A stretch of DNA of 64,000 bases from NCBI GenBank assembly GCA_945643635.1, contig CALZFC010000005.1, forward strand, positions 4,294,501-4,358,500. The letters run 5' to 3'. Of this stretch, positions 1 to 9,910 are shown in pieces. A program made the position numbers and the translations under genes. Under the pieces are notes generated by a model that saw nothing but the letters and a program-made list of their open reading frames with translations, was not told the DNA's origin and did no database searches. Source of the stretch: Allodiplogaster sudhausi (lineage: Eukaryota > Nematoda > Chromadorea > Rhabditida > Diplogasteridae). The first letter of the stretch is position 1; every line of letters begins with the position of its first letter.

Positions 1-141
1 CTCTGGACACAGCACACAAAACCTTGTTTAGGACAAGGAGGAAGATCGAGAAAACACTTCTCTACGTCTCCCTTCATTGAGTAGCAATTGTCTTAAAAAC
101 CGCAAATACACACAAGCAAATGGAACATGGCCTCATCCTCT
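1..141. other. Non-coding 3' end of the Gypsy element
   Basis: Bases between the pol stop and the window edge. A pyrimidine-rich run at about 55-75 could be the complement of a polypurine tract, but no LTR copy matching 4881-5075 is present. Nothing else is recognised. Confidence 0.4.
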
Positions 142-2898
142 TCAGAGGGTCGTCAGCCAGCCAAGCGTGCGAGGCATATCAGCGGCGCGGCGATCCTTGG
201 CGTAGGCGCTGGCTGATTTCGGACTCATCTCGCAACGTGACTTCCGAGACCGTTTCTTCTTCTCCAATGTCACGCTCACATCCATTCCTCGGAAGGGGCC
301 ATGAGAAGAATCGGTGGTTGCTGTGTATCGCACATTTCTATACCGTTCAGGCGGAACACCTTTGTTCGCTCGTTGGCTGACACGGACAGTGGGAGGCTGA
401 GGTGGCGAAGCTTTCTTGATCGGATTCTTCTGGGGCGCTCGAGGCACCACGCTTGTTGCCGGCCTCGGTCCATTCACTTTCTGTCTGGTCGGAGCCAAAC
501 TCCATCTCGGTTGAACGGGTGCAGCAGGGCGAGTGAATACCATAGTCTGACGACGGTTAGTGTTCGTTGCAAGCGGCTGCTTCTGGGGAATTGTCGTACT
601 CGTTCCCCTCCCCGAATTCACACTTCGGTGGGAAATCGCTGCGAGTTCCTCCCAGGTAATCTTGAATTTTTTCTTGATCTGGTCAGCATGGCATTTGCGC
701 GAACCACGACCGTAATGCACTTGGTATGTGTTCTCTCCGATCACTTCAGTGACAATTCCAGGGATCCAATTATCGTCGCCACCCGTGAAGTTAATAATGT
801 AGACTTCTTCTCCCACCTCGAACGTTCGAGCCTTCAACTTCTTGTCGTAGTTGCGAGTCATGTTCTGCTTGTACTTCCGGGAAACCTCTTGTTGGTTTGG
901 TGCTTGACCAATTCGTCCGGGCAACAGATCCAATGACATGCGCAGTTGTCTGCCCATCAGGCTCTCGGCGGGACTCATGCCCGTGGCAGGATGCGGGGTT
1001 GTCCGGTAGTTGAGGAGCACACGGCTCACTGCCTCACGCAAGGGCAGACTCGAACGGGTGCTCTTCTCTACGTGCGTCTTGAACGTCTGGACGAACCTCT
1101 CCGCTTCACCATTCGAGTTCGGGTGGTACGGGGGTGTAAGGATGTGCTGGATGTTGTTCTGTTCACAGAACTCAGAGAACTCTCGCGACGCTAACTGCGG
1201 TCCGTTGTCAGAGACAATCTGCTCAGGCAAACCGTGGGTTGCGAACAACTCTTGCAGACGGCACACGGTTGCAGCGGCAGTCGTACTGCCCATTCGCACA
1301 GCTTCAGGCCACTTTGACTTTGCATCCACGGCGATGAGCCACATGGATCCGTGAAACGGTCCGCAAAAGTCAATGTGAAGGCGCTGCCAAGCGCGTTCTG
1401 GCTCTTCCCAGCTGTGGAGCGGCGTTCTCGTGAGAGTGTTCCCAAGACGGGCGCAGATATCGCATGCTCTAGCGACGGCCTCAATCTTATCATCCATGAA
1501 GGGGAACCACACCTTCTGACGAGCGATCGCCTTCATGCGTGCCATTCCGAAGTGCGTTTCATGCAACTTTTGGAGCACGGCTTTCTCAAGTGTCTGCAGA
1601 ATCACGATTCGATCCTTCCTCAGGACGATTCCGGCTTCTTCAGTCAATTCATCTTTGACGGCGACATACTGTTTCAGCAGCGGATACTCCAGTTCACGCG
1701 GAAATCCACTCTTCAGCCATTCCCGGACTTTCGTCAACGCAGGGTCCTTGTCAGTCTCTTCACGCATGCTTGGCAGACTGACCGCGCACTTCTCGAAGTA
1801 GTGCTCAACAGCCCAGAGCTGGACCTCTGCTTCCTCACGGACCGTTTTCTTCGACGGCATCTCCGTGGACAATGGGAGTCGCGACAAGCCATCAGCGTTT
1901 CCGAAGTCAGATGTGGACCGGTACTCAACATCGAAGGAATACGCTCTCAGACGGAGTTCCCATCGGTGAAGCCGCTTCATGGCAATCACCGGAAGCTCGT
2001 GCTTCGGTCCAAGAATCAACACGAGTGGCATGTGGTCGGTCAACAGTGTGAACTTCCTCCCATACAGGAACTGGCTGAACTTCTCCACTCCAAAGACGAT
2101 ACCCAATGCTTCCTTCTCAATCTGGGCGTAGTTTCGCTCTTCCTTGGTGAGCGTCCTGGAAGCGAATGCAATGACTCTCTCGACGCCATCCGGACAGGCG
2201 TGGTAGATCACTGCCCCCAGTCCATACTCCGAGGCATCCGTCGCGAGTATGACTGGTACATCGGGATCGTAGTGGATCAGTACGTCGGCGCTGATCAGCC
2301 TCTGCTTGATTAGTCGGAATGCTTTCTCATGCTCATCCCTCCAGGCGAACTCGACGTCTTTCTTCCTCAGGGCGTTCAAAGGCAGGGCGAGATCTGACAG
2401 TCTCGGCACGAACTTGGCGTAGTACTGCACCATGCCCAAGAAAGACTCGACATGCTTCAGGCACTTGGGCGCTGGCATCTCCTGCATCGCCTTTATCTTG
2501 TCGGGGGACGGCCTGATGCCTTCTTGGTCAACCACATGTCCGAGGAAGTCGATTCGGCGCATCAGGAACTGGCATTTCTCGCGCTTCAAGCGGAATCCAG
2601 CCTTCCTCAGCCTCTCCAGCACCTTCTTCATTCTTCGCAGGTGTTCCTCGTCATTGGGAGCGGTGACCACAATGTCATCGAGGTAGACCATCACACCTGG
2701 CAAGACGGCCAACACTTCCTCCATGGTCCGCTGGAAGATGGCGGGTGCAGAGGCGATACCGAACGGCATCCTCTCGAACTGGAAATGACCCTTCTGCGTG
2801 GACAGCGTGAGAAACTTCTTCGACGCTTCCTCCATCTCAATCTGCATGTACGCGTCTCGCAGATCCATCTTTGAGAACTTCTGACCGCCGTTCAGCAT
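142..2898 (-). CDS. Gypsy reverse transcriptase, RNase H and integrase
   Basis: 918-residue frame whose first Met lies inside the RT palm, so the true N-terminus is upstream in the same register. RT: FSKMDLRDAYMQI, then the catalytic YLDD (about residues 72-75). RNase H: ATDASEYGLGAV and LTDHMPL. Integrase: an HHCC zinc domain (HETHFGMARMKAIA...CDIC), then a catalytic D..D..E core with DFCGPF, VSDNGPQL and HPNSNGEAERF, then a C-terminal domain with a basic, Pro-rich tail. All catalytic motifs look intact. This type copies the RNA genome and inserts the cDNA. No env-like frame is visible. Confidence 0.93.
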   Translation of the reverse strand: MLNGGQKFSKMDLRDAYMQIEMEEASKKFLTLSTQKGHFQFERMPFGIASAPAIFQRTMEEVLAVLPGVMVYLDDIVVTAPNDEEHLRRMKKVLERLRKAGFRLKREKCQFLMRRIDFLGHVVDQEGIRPSPDKIKAMQEMPAPKCLKHVESFLGMVQYYAKFVPRLSDLALPLNALRKKDVEFAWRDEHEKAFRLIKQRLISADVLIHYDPDVPVILATDASEYGLGAVIYHACPDGVERVIAFASRTLTKEERNYAQIEKEALGIVFGVEKFSQFLYGRKFTLLTDHMPLVLILGPKHELPVIAMKRLHRWELRLRAYSFDVEYRSTSDFGNADGLSRLPLSTEMPSKKTVREEAEVQLWAVEHYFEKCAVSLPSMREETDKDPALTKVREWLKSGFPRELEYPLLKQYVAVKDELTEEAGIVLRKDRIVILQTLEKAVLQKLHETHFGMARMKAIARQKVWFPFMDDKIEAVARACDICARLGNTLTRTPLHSWEEPERAWQRLHIDFCGPFHGSMWLIAVDAKSKWPEAVRMGSTTAAATVCRLQELFATHGLPEQIVSDNGPQLASREFSEFCEQNNIQHILTPPYHPNSNGEAERFVQTFKTHVEKSTRSSLPLREAVSRVLLNYRTTPHPATGMSPAESLMGRQLRMSLDLLPGRIGQAPNQQEVSRKYKQNMTRNYDKKLKARTFEVGEEVYIINFTGGDDNWIPGIVTEVIGENTYQVHYGRGSRKCHADQIKKKFKITWEELAAISHRSVNSGRGTSTTIPQKQPLATNTNRRQTMVFTRPAAPVQPRWSLAPTRQKVNGPRPATSVVPRAPQKNPIKKASPPQPPTVRVSQRANKGVPPERYRNVRYTATTDSSHGPFRGMDVSVTLEKKKRSRKSRCEMSPKSASAYAKDRRAADMPRTLGWLTTL

Positions 2899-4394
2899 GT
2901 GAAACAGGTCGTCAGGCTTCGGCAGAGGGTATTGGTTGACATCGAGCAGAGGACGCGGAACAGGCGTGGCTCTGGGCGTCCATCACGGAACTTCAGGACT
3001 GCCTTCTTCACCGTGCAGTGTCCCAGACCAGGCTCGAAAAGCTCCTGATTCTCTTGCAGAATCTTCGCAATCTTGTCCGCCAGCGGTTTCAGCTCTTGCT
3101 CAACATGCTTCACCGCGAAGAATGGTCCCATGCTCATTCCAAGAGCACGGATCATGTCTCTGCCGCAGAGTGCTGGCCCTTTTCCGGGAATCACGTGCAT
3201 CCATACTTTCGCAGATCGGCCAGACCACTTCACCGTGAGACGGCTTCGGCCCTTCAGGCGGATCTCTGAGCCATTGTAGGCGCGACCGTGGTAGGTCGTC
3301 CTCTCCAGTGCAGGTGAGCCCAGGGTACGCCACATGTACTCATCGATGATGGAGATCGCAGCGCCCGTATCCAGCTCCATCTGGACCGGGAATCCATCGT
3401 TCAGCATCTCGGGCGGTCCGACCTGGGGACGGGCGAAATCGATTTTGCCCACCGGGTATTCGTCTTGGTCGTCACCGGTCTCCTGGTCAACCCAGTTTGC
3501 CCTTCGCTGCGGAGCGCGCGGAGCCTTCTTGTGGTTGCGGGAGGCCTGATCAGCCTTCTTCTTCTTACAGTCCCTCATGAAGTGACCTGGCTGTGAGCAG
3601 AAGTGGCACTTCCCATCGAACCGGCTCGGCTTCTGCTGCCTTTCTCCAGAGCTGTGCGTTTGTCTCCTGGTTTGCACGTGGGCGCGATGCACCGTGCTTC
3701 CGGCAAGGGTGCCGTGTGGGAGCGATGATGTCTTCACTTGTTCCAAATTCGATCCAACCGTCTTAATCGCCGTAGCTGTTTCAACCAGCTTTGCGAAGTT
3801 GGCGTCTGACAGCTCCACCAGTCGTTTCCGGATTTCATCAGACCGGATTCCACCAACGAACGCCATGCAGAGCATCATGTCGTTGGGATCCTTCACCTTT
3901 GCGAAGTCACACGTGCGGGCCTTCTTCTTGAGCTCGAGAGAGAATTCTCGGATGCTCATGCCATCTGTCTGGGTCGACCGCATCAGTGCGACTCGCTCGG
4001 AAAGCACAAGGGTCTTCGGCTGGTAAAGCCTCTCCATGTATGCTGTCAGTTCCGCGTAGCTGTGATCCTCGAGAAAGCGACCTTGAGCCAGATTCTCCAT
4101 GGCTGTGTAGGAGGTCTCACCGACTTCTTGCAGAAAGTAGTACTTCTTCATGTCGTCATCGGTGATTTCTCGGATCCGCATGCTGCCTTCGAACAGGCGC
4201 TGCCACACGCGGAAGCTGTGTCCGGGAACGAACTGGTTCACCGGGTGGGACCTCGCCGCGGTCACGATCACTCGGGCGGAATCAGCCGGGGCTGCGACCG
4301 GCGTTGTTGCGGTTGAGTTCGTCGGATTCGTCATGATGACTGCTTCCTGCACACGAAAGCCCGCACCAGCTAGCTGAGAAGAACTCGCAGCCAA
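2892..4394 (-). CDS. Gypsy gag-like and aspartic protease polyprotein
   Basis: 500-residue frame. The N-terminal 250 residues form a gag/capsid-like region. A CCHC zinc knuckle (CHFCSQPGHFMRDC) lies around residues 262-275 in a basic region, consistent with nucleocapsid RNA binding. A retropepsin-type active site (MELDTGAAISIIDEY) lies near residue 340, and a conserved GRDMIRALG follows about 90 residues later. The frame ends in a short tail out of register with the RT frame, so pol expression needs a frameshift or the copy carries an indel near 2965-3000. The start shown is the first ATG of the frame. Another ATG (MTNPTNST) lies 20 codons in and could be used instead. Confidence 0.88.
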   Translation of the reverse strand: MAASSSQLAGAGFRVQEAVIMTNPTNSTATTPVAAPADSARVIVTAARSHPVNQFVPGHSFRVWQRLFEGSMRIREITDDDMKKYYFLQEVGETSYTAMENLAQGRFLEDHSYAELTAYMERLYQPKTLVLSERVALMRSTQTDGMSIREFSLELKKKARTCDFAKVKDPNDMMLCMAFVGGIRSDEIRKRLVELSDANFAKLVETATAIKTVGSNLEQVKTSSLPHGTLAGSTVHRAHVQTRRQTHSSGERQQKPSRFDGKCHFCSQPGHFMRDCKKKKADQASRNHKKAPRAPQRRANWVDQETGDDQDEYPVGKIDFARPQVGPPEMLNDGFPVQMELDTGAAISIIDEYMWRTLGSPALERTTYHGRAYNGSEIRLKGRSRLTVKWSGRSAKVWMHVIPGKGPALCGRDMIRALGMSMGPFFAVKHVEQELKPLADKIAKILQENQELFEPGLGHCTVKKAVLKFRDGRPEPRLFRVLCSMSTNTLCRSLTTCFTC

Positions 4395-4880
4395 CCGGGG
4401 GTCTTACAATCGTCACCTTCCTCGGAGATATACCCCAGTAAGGATTTCCTTCTTCCGATCCTAGCTCGGCTAGGATCGAGGTGATCTCCGAAAGTGGCTT
4501 GACTGATTCCCTGCGGCCGTAAATTCCTCAGAGACCCTCACGCTTGGATCTCCAGGAAACGGGCGCGCGGTACTGCAAGGTTTCCGGAGGATGTCCTCGC
4601 AACGGAGAGGATGTCTCAATCACGAGACCAAAGCGCTGAGCTGCGCAAGCACAAACCACAACCGGGTAGTGCGCGAACTCAAAGCGCGGCGCGGATTTTC
4701 ACCAGACCTTGCGGCGCTGGTTACTTCTCAACGGCGCGAAGCTGCTTCGGCGCTGAGCTCCACCAGGGGAACTGGTGAACTCGAAGCGCGAAGCTGTAGA
4801 CCGAAGGCGCGGAGATTCTTCGACACTGAGCTCCACCAGGGGTGAACTCGAAGTGCGAAGAGAAGACTGATCGCCAGTTA
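4395..4880 (-). other. Gypsy leader with imperfect internal repeats
   Basis: This is the untranslated stretch between the candidate LTR and the gag start. On the plus strand the phrase CTGAGCTCCACCAGGGG occurs twice (about 4754 and 4827), each followed by a GTGAACTCGAAG.GCGAAG motif, with further degenerate copies (GCGCGGCG/GCGCGAAGC) from about 4640. The repeat period is about 73 bp. No protein-coding signal is convincing here. Confidence 0.5.
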
Positions 4881-5075
4881 TGTTACTTGATAGGTAACAC
4901 TGGAATGCAGGCACAGGAACACAAGTGTAGGCGGAGAAGACAAGTGTTTATCAAGAAGCCAGGGGCCTCTTTTATATGGTGAGGGATGGTGTACTTTCTC
5001 AAAGGTCACGGGGGCAAGTCAAGGACAAAGGGGGATGATAATTATTGGACGTGATAAATCTTCATCTACATGACA
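4881..5075 (-). repeat. Candidate 5' LTR of the Gypsy element
   Basis: On the minus strand this 195-bp segment begins TGTCATGTAG and ends GTAACA, giving the TG...CA ends expected of an LTR. It is followed directly by TAACTGGCGATCAG, which looks like a tRNA primer-binding site. A TATA-like box (ACCATATAAAAG, plus-strand about 4969-4980) sits at a plausible U3 position. The matching 3' LTR is not in the window, so the boundaries rest on these internal signals only. A 5-bp target duplication cannot be tested. Confidence 0.55.
4965..4980 (-). promoter_or_regulatory. TATA-like box in the candidate LTR
   Basis: The minus strand reads CACCATATAAAAGAGGC here, about 100 bp into the LTR and about 90 bp before its end. 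This is the usual spacing of a U3 promoter ahead of a short R-U5. It would drive minus-strand transcription of the retrotransposon, antisense to the neighbouring Patched-related gene. Confidence 0.5.
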
Positions 5076-5182
5076 GATTCCTTCAGCTCAATCATCTCTT
5101 TTGAAGTATTTGGCGATCAGGTTGATAATTTATTTTGTTAAATCTTTAATTTGAACTATTGTTTACTTAAAAATGAAATAAG

Positions 5183-7927
5183 AATAGATTGTGAATGCGG
5201 AAATGTTCCGTGGAACCCTCGAGACCTTCCATCTCTTTGTGATTGGAATGTCTCTGATGATTCTCTTCGTTGTCTTCTCTCTGCGCCATCTCACTCCCAT
5301 CTCCATCGTTTCTTTTCAATTCATTCTTAATAATCATGTGCATTACTCCCTTCCTCGTCATGGCCATCGGTTGCTTCTTCTCATCATTGGATTCTATTCC
5401 ATTCTTTTCTTTCTTGTCAGGTGTCGATGATGGCTTTCTTCTTCTTCACACATGGAGAAGACTTTTACAGCATAACACTGCTGAGAGTGCAGAGAGAGTA
5501 GAGAGAAAAACGAGAGAGAACGTGGATGAAAGAGTGCCCAGAGAAGAGAGAGCGCGGCTCTGTCGCCTGCTCCTGGCAGAAGCCGCCCCTTCCATGGTCA
5601 TCACTTCTGCCACCAATGCCATCGCCTTTGGCATCGGCATCTTCTCTCCCACTTCACAGGCTCTTTTCTCTCTCTCTCTAACTGTCTCTTTGTCTCTATC
5701 TCAATCTCTCTCCGTCTGCCTCTTCCACTCTCTCTTTCTGTTTCTTCTGATGAATATTATAATTTTGTAGATGAGTTCGTTTTGCATGTGCACCGCCATC
5801 GCAGTTCTTCTCGACTTTATCTTGGAATTCTTAATATTCGCGCCAGTTATGGTTGTCTTCTATAAAGAGCGCAAGAATCAGCAATTTCTGAAGTCAATCT
5901 TTTATAGCACTTTTTATTGAGTACAAGATAGTCATTGATTTTTATTATTTAAGATCAATTTTTGGATGGCAAAGATACGCAAGTGCCTTGCTTTCCGTGC
6001 CTGGCATCACAGTGATTTCTCTTTTCGTCATTTCATTCTATGCTTTTTCGGTCGTCGGTTAGCTATCAATGTGAGTGAGAGAATAAGAATAGAAGAACTG
6101 AAGGAATCTTGAATCTGACCCCTTCATTCGACCCTTTCCTTCTGACTCTCGTCTGGTTGACTCTGTCAGCTCCAACGACCAAATTCGCGCTGAGGTTCGT
6201 TCTCACGTAACAGACATGGACATTCTTCTTCTTCTTTATAGTATGCACCAATGAACATCATCACAACTCGCCCACCAGAAATCAACAACGAAACCGACGT
6301 GAATCGGTGAGCCCTCAGTTGGCTTCCCTTTTTCCCAATTGTCTGTCTGTGCAAAGGTTCTTCGATATGATAGCTGAACTGGAAGAGTTGCCTGAGTGTT
6401 CAAACGGAAAGACTCAAAGTTTGCTCCTCGACTTCCTCCGGGTTGTTCTCATTCACTTTCATTGCATCTTAGGCATGAACAGAATCATCCTTTGCAACAG
6501 AATGAGAGAAGAAAATTTGAAAGCAATGGAACGGAAATGTCTAATGTGAATCTGCCTGAATATATGGAAGAGAGAAAACTACGTCGAATTCCGCTGATCC
6601 GATACAACTCCACGAAGTTTGTTTCTCTTAATTAATTGTTTGAATGGGAGAGTTTTAACTATGCATTGTTTAGAGATTCTATCACAGTCATAAGTGCCAG
6701 TATCTCGTATGCAAAGGTAAGTATTTTGATGTACACAGACTCGTTTCTTTCCTAGCTGGATGTTTTGCTCGTCTTTCAGGAGAACAGAACTGGAATCGCC
6801 GGGCTTTCGCACTCGAGAAGCGACGACTAATTTTGGATTCATTTCCAGAATTTAATTCGACTATTTTTGATTACGACTCCACTGTCTATGACATCATCAT
6901 TCATGCCGGGTGAAGAATCTCTTCTTATGCTATCCGATATCTCACACTTCTTCGCTTTTTCCGTGTTCATCTGATTTTGGATTTTGTTTTGACATACATA
7001 CATACATATATCTGTCCTAGTATGATTATATCTGTGCATGGCCATGTGCAGGAGGAGCTTCTGAAGGCGGTGGCGGTGACCTTCATGTGTATGTCGCTGG
7101 CCTACTTCTTCTGCATCCGCTCTTTCGTCCCCGCTTCTCTCGCTGCTCTTTCCATGCTCTCCATCACTCTTTGTCAGACATTTCTGTCACATATTTGTCT
7201 TTTTAAATCATTCTAAGTTCGATTGTCTTTCTTCAGGCCGTTGACCAATTTAATGATTGTTTGTATGTTGACATAAATGTGATAGAGGATTTCAACTTGA
7301 TTGAAAACTCTCTGCAGGCATGTTGGGGTCTCTATCCCACTGGAGGCAGAATCTGGACCCCGTGACGATGGTGAACGTGTTGATTGCGATTGGATTCTCC
7401 GTGGACTTCTCGGCCCATCTCTGTGTCCACTTTGAGAGGGCCTCTTCCATGCCTGCTGATACTTTTCACTCTCGCCAAAACAGACTCGCTCACGTTCTCC
7501 AGTCCGTAGGCAAGCCAATTGTTGAGGTGAGAAACCCTATTTCAGTGTAGGTCTTTAATGACGATAGATTTTGCGTGAAATCAAAATTTACAGGCTTCAC
7601 TCTCCACGCTGTTTTGTGTTCTTCCACTCTTCACTCTGCCCATTTATATCTTTGTCTGCTTTGCAAAAACAATTACCTTGGTAAGTGTTTATTAAAGAAG
7701 CGTAAAAAAGAGTAGAGATAATAATAAGAGGAAGAATGGAAGTGCTTGAGGTTGCGTTGATTGGTCTCCTGCACGGCTTGGTCATCCTGCCCGTGTTTCT
7801 CTCACTTCTCCTCCCTCTCCCCTCTCCTTCTCCTATTCAGCTGTCATCTCAATCTCTGGTCGATCTCACTAAGCCCATGATCCCTTCGACTACTTCAGAA
7901 ATTAGGGCTAAGATATCTGCAACATGA
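5183..7927 (+). pseudogene. Patched-related (PTR/PTCHD-like) transporter, 3' half, possibly decaying
   Basis: Membrane protein of the Patched/RND family with a sterol-sensing domain. The first visible exon follows an acceptor at 5182 and encodes a membrane helix (LFVIGMSLMILFVVFSL). Then come MCITPFLVMAIG split by an intron before VDDGFLLLHTWRR, TNAIAFGIGIFSPTS, FCMCTAIAVLLDFILEF, and an extracellular loop (LILDSFPEFNSTIFDYD near 6830). The C-terminal half has LNLDPVTMVNVL-type sequence and IAIGFSVDFSAHLCVHFE (about 7385-7430), with a final helix ending near 7830 and stop TGA at 7925-7927. The 5' half (first helix, first loop) is absent and would lie beyond the Gypsy insertion. Between the first helix and MCITPF the usual ~35-residue link is missing and the frame changes with no AG available for splicing, so this copy may be a pseudogene. 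Confidence 0.72.
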
Positions 7928-8340
7928 ATTATGTGTTCGTCTAATAAAGGCCTATTCGTTTGCACACAAACTGAAAGTAAGAGACAGACAGTCAGAGAGA
8001 GGAAAAGATGAAGGAAATGGAAAGAGAGAGTGAAGGGAGAGAGCATGAGTTGGAATGAAAAGTCTTAAGGGGTGGCGGTTTTGTAGTTTGTAGATTCATT
8101 TCTCTCTTTACATGCCTGTACACTGGCGTACCATTCATACATATCTTTAGTAATTCCAACGGAGATGTAGTTTATATGATGCGTTTTAGCCATCTTTTTA
8201 TATTGAAAACACGTGAGCGAGTGCACTTATGTATTAACACTGCGGGCGTAGTCTGCAAAATGATTTTTACTAATCACAGTTTCATGATGGAGGATTTAGT
8301 CCTGTAGCCATGTTTGTATGCCTAGTTCTTGATGTATCTC
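7928..8340. other. Intergenic, Patched-related 3' flank
   Basis: AT-rich spacer with a purine-rich patch (7975-8055). No coding exon, RNA gene or element is recognised. Confidence 0.4.
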
Positions 8341-8350
8341 CTCTCTCTCA

Positions 8351-8392
<42 letters not shown>

Positions 8393-9601
8393 GCTTTCTC
8401 TCTCTCTCTCGCTTTCTCTCTCTCTCTCTCCTTCTCTCTCTCTGATCTGTCTTCATTCTTATTCCCCTGTCTTCCATCTCTCTACCTCTCTCATAGTGTA
8501 TCGTACTCTTCTTTGTATTCTATCGTCAAGATTGTCACTGGTTCCCGCTTTGATAGCAGTGCCCAATTGCTTTCCGCTCGTTTATTCCCTCTTCCTGACC
8601 ATGTGAGATACCTTGGAGAGATTTGTATAATGGTAATGAGAGCTTCATGTATTCAGGATTCTCACAACCCAAACCGTCCAGAATGGGAAAGCCGAAAGTG
8701 TACGTCGTTGGCGTTGGAATGACTAAGGCATCTTTCTCTCACATACTTTTCTCATAGTGAAAAGAAAGTAAATATCTTACTTTAGTTCGAAAAGCCCGGT
8801 AAGAGTGTCAAGGACTATCCAGAGATGGTGAAGGAGGCTGTTCAGATTATCACTTTCAATAAATCTAATTTTCATGTTATTATTTTTAGATCAGAACTTT
8901 AAAAAAAGTTAAAGAAGAAGTGATTGCAGTGACGACGGCTCTGGATGATTGCAAACTCCGCTAGGAGGACGTGCAGCAGGCAACGGTGAGCTATCTCTTC
9001 GGAGGGACGTGCAGTGGCCAGAGATGCCTCTACGAACTTGGCTTCACCGGCATTCCCATCTTCAATGTTAGAGTCCTACTCCGTTATTCCTCCTGATCCC
9101 ATTCAATGAAGTCACTCTGATTCTGAGCTGCCTCCAGGTGAACAATGCTTGCGCGAGCGGGTCCTCCGGCGTCTTCCTCTGCAAGCAAATCCTCGAAAGT
9201 GGTTCGTTCGTCGTTTGCTGCCTTCCAATTCATTCATTCCCACAGTCTCGCTTACTCTACTTTCTTTATCGCTTTCACTTCTTTCTCCACTCTCTCTCTC
9301 ACGCTCTCACTCTCTCTCTCTCATCACTCTCTCACTTCTCCCACTCTCTCGCTCTCTCGCTCTCTCGCTCTCTCTCTCTCACTCTAGTTAGCTCCGAGCA
9401 ACTCTCTCTCAGGCAATGCTGACGTAGTTCTCGCGTGTGGCTTCGAGAAGATGGCTGCCGGTTCCCTCGAGAACATGAATCAGAATCCAGATGGACGAGC
9501 CTTGTCCGTCGACAATCACATTCAAGTCGGCTTTGTCTGCTTCTCTGTTCTCTCATTTTCAACATCTACATATGTATGTATGTACATACATACGTGTCAT
9601 C

Positions 9602-9641
<40 letters not shown>

Positions 9642-9808
9642 TCTCTTTCTCTCTCTTTCTCTCTCTTTCTCGCTCACTCTCCCTTTCTCTCTCCCTCGCT
9701 CCCTCGCTCGCTCTCTCTCTCTCTCTCTCGTTCTCTCTCCCTCGCTCACCACCCTCTCTCTCTCTCTTTCTCTCTCTCGCTCACACTCCCTTTCTCTCTC
9801 CCTTTCTC
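8341..9808 (+). repeat. Tandem duplication, copy 1 (thiolase 5' exons)
   Basis: This segment repeats with an offset of exactly 1,468 bp (for example the start ATG at 8683 versus 10151). It is nearly identical to 9809-11276, including intron sequence. Both ends fall inside CT microsatellite, so exact edges cannot be set. Unequal exchange or slippage between the CT tracts is the likely cause. Differences include 8808 GTGTC versus GTGGC, the Cys codon TGC at 9150, and indels in the CT tracts. Confidence 0.93.
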
Positions 9809-9821
9809 TCTCCCTCGCTCA

Positions 9822-9862
<41 letters not shown>

Positions 9863-9910
9863 GCTTTCTCTCTCTCTCTCGCTTTCTCTCTCTCTCTCCT
9901 TCTCTCTCTC
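9605..9910 (+). repeat. CT microsatellite in thiolase intron
   Basis: About 300 bp of CT/CTTT/CGCT dinucleotide-like repeat, pyrimidine on the gene's coding strand. It marks the junction between the two duplicated copies. Related tracts lie at about 8341-8445 and 11074-11326. Confidence 0.9.

Larger units (their letters stand above)
1..5075 (-). mobile_element. Ty3/Gypsy LTR retrotransposon (left end outside window)
   Basis: The element is read on the minus strand. From its 5' end (high coordinates) it has a candidate LTR at 4881-5075, a leader at 4395-4880, a gag-protease frame at 4394-2892, an RT-RNase H-integrase frame at 2898-142, and a short non-coding 3' stretch down to base 1. Domain order RT, RNase H, integrase places it in Ty3/Gypsy (Metaviridae). 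The second LTR is not found in bases 1-141, so it probably lies left of the window and the insertion cannot be closed here. Both frames are long and open, so the copy is young or recently active. The gag-protease and pol frames are offset near 2965-3000 (see findings). Confidence 0.93.

Noticed and set aside
1..141. 3' LTR of the Gypsy element inside the window
   Set aside because: No match to the candidate LTR at 4881-5075 could be found in these bases.
301..2313. Plus-strand frames across 0.3-4.3 kb
   Set aside because: They are antisense to intact gag and pol frames and show no family motif.
5446..5652. Minus-strand frame over 5.4-5.7 kb
   Set aside because: It is the antisense shadow of the Patched-related exon carrying VDDGFLLLH.
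8962..8964. Alternative genetic code with TAG as sense
   Set aside because: TAG is the natural terminator of TOP2, GPx, the thioredoxin-like gene and the forkhead gene in this same window.
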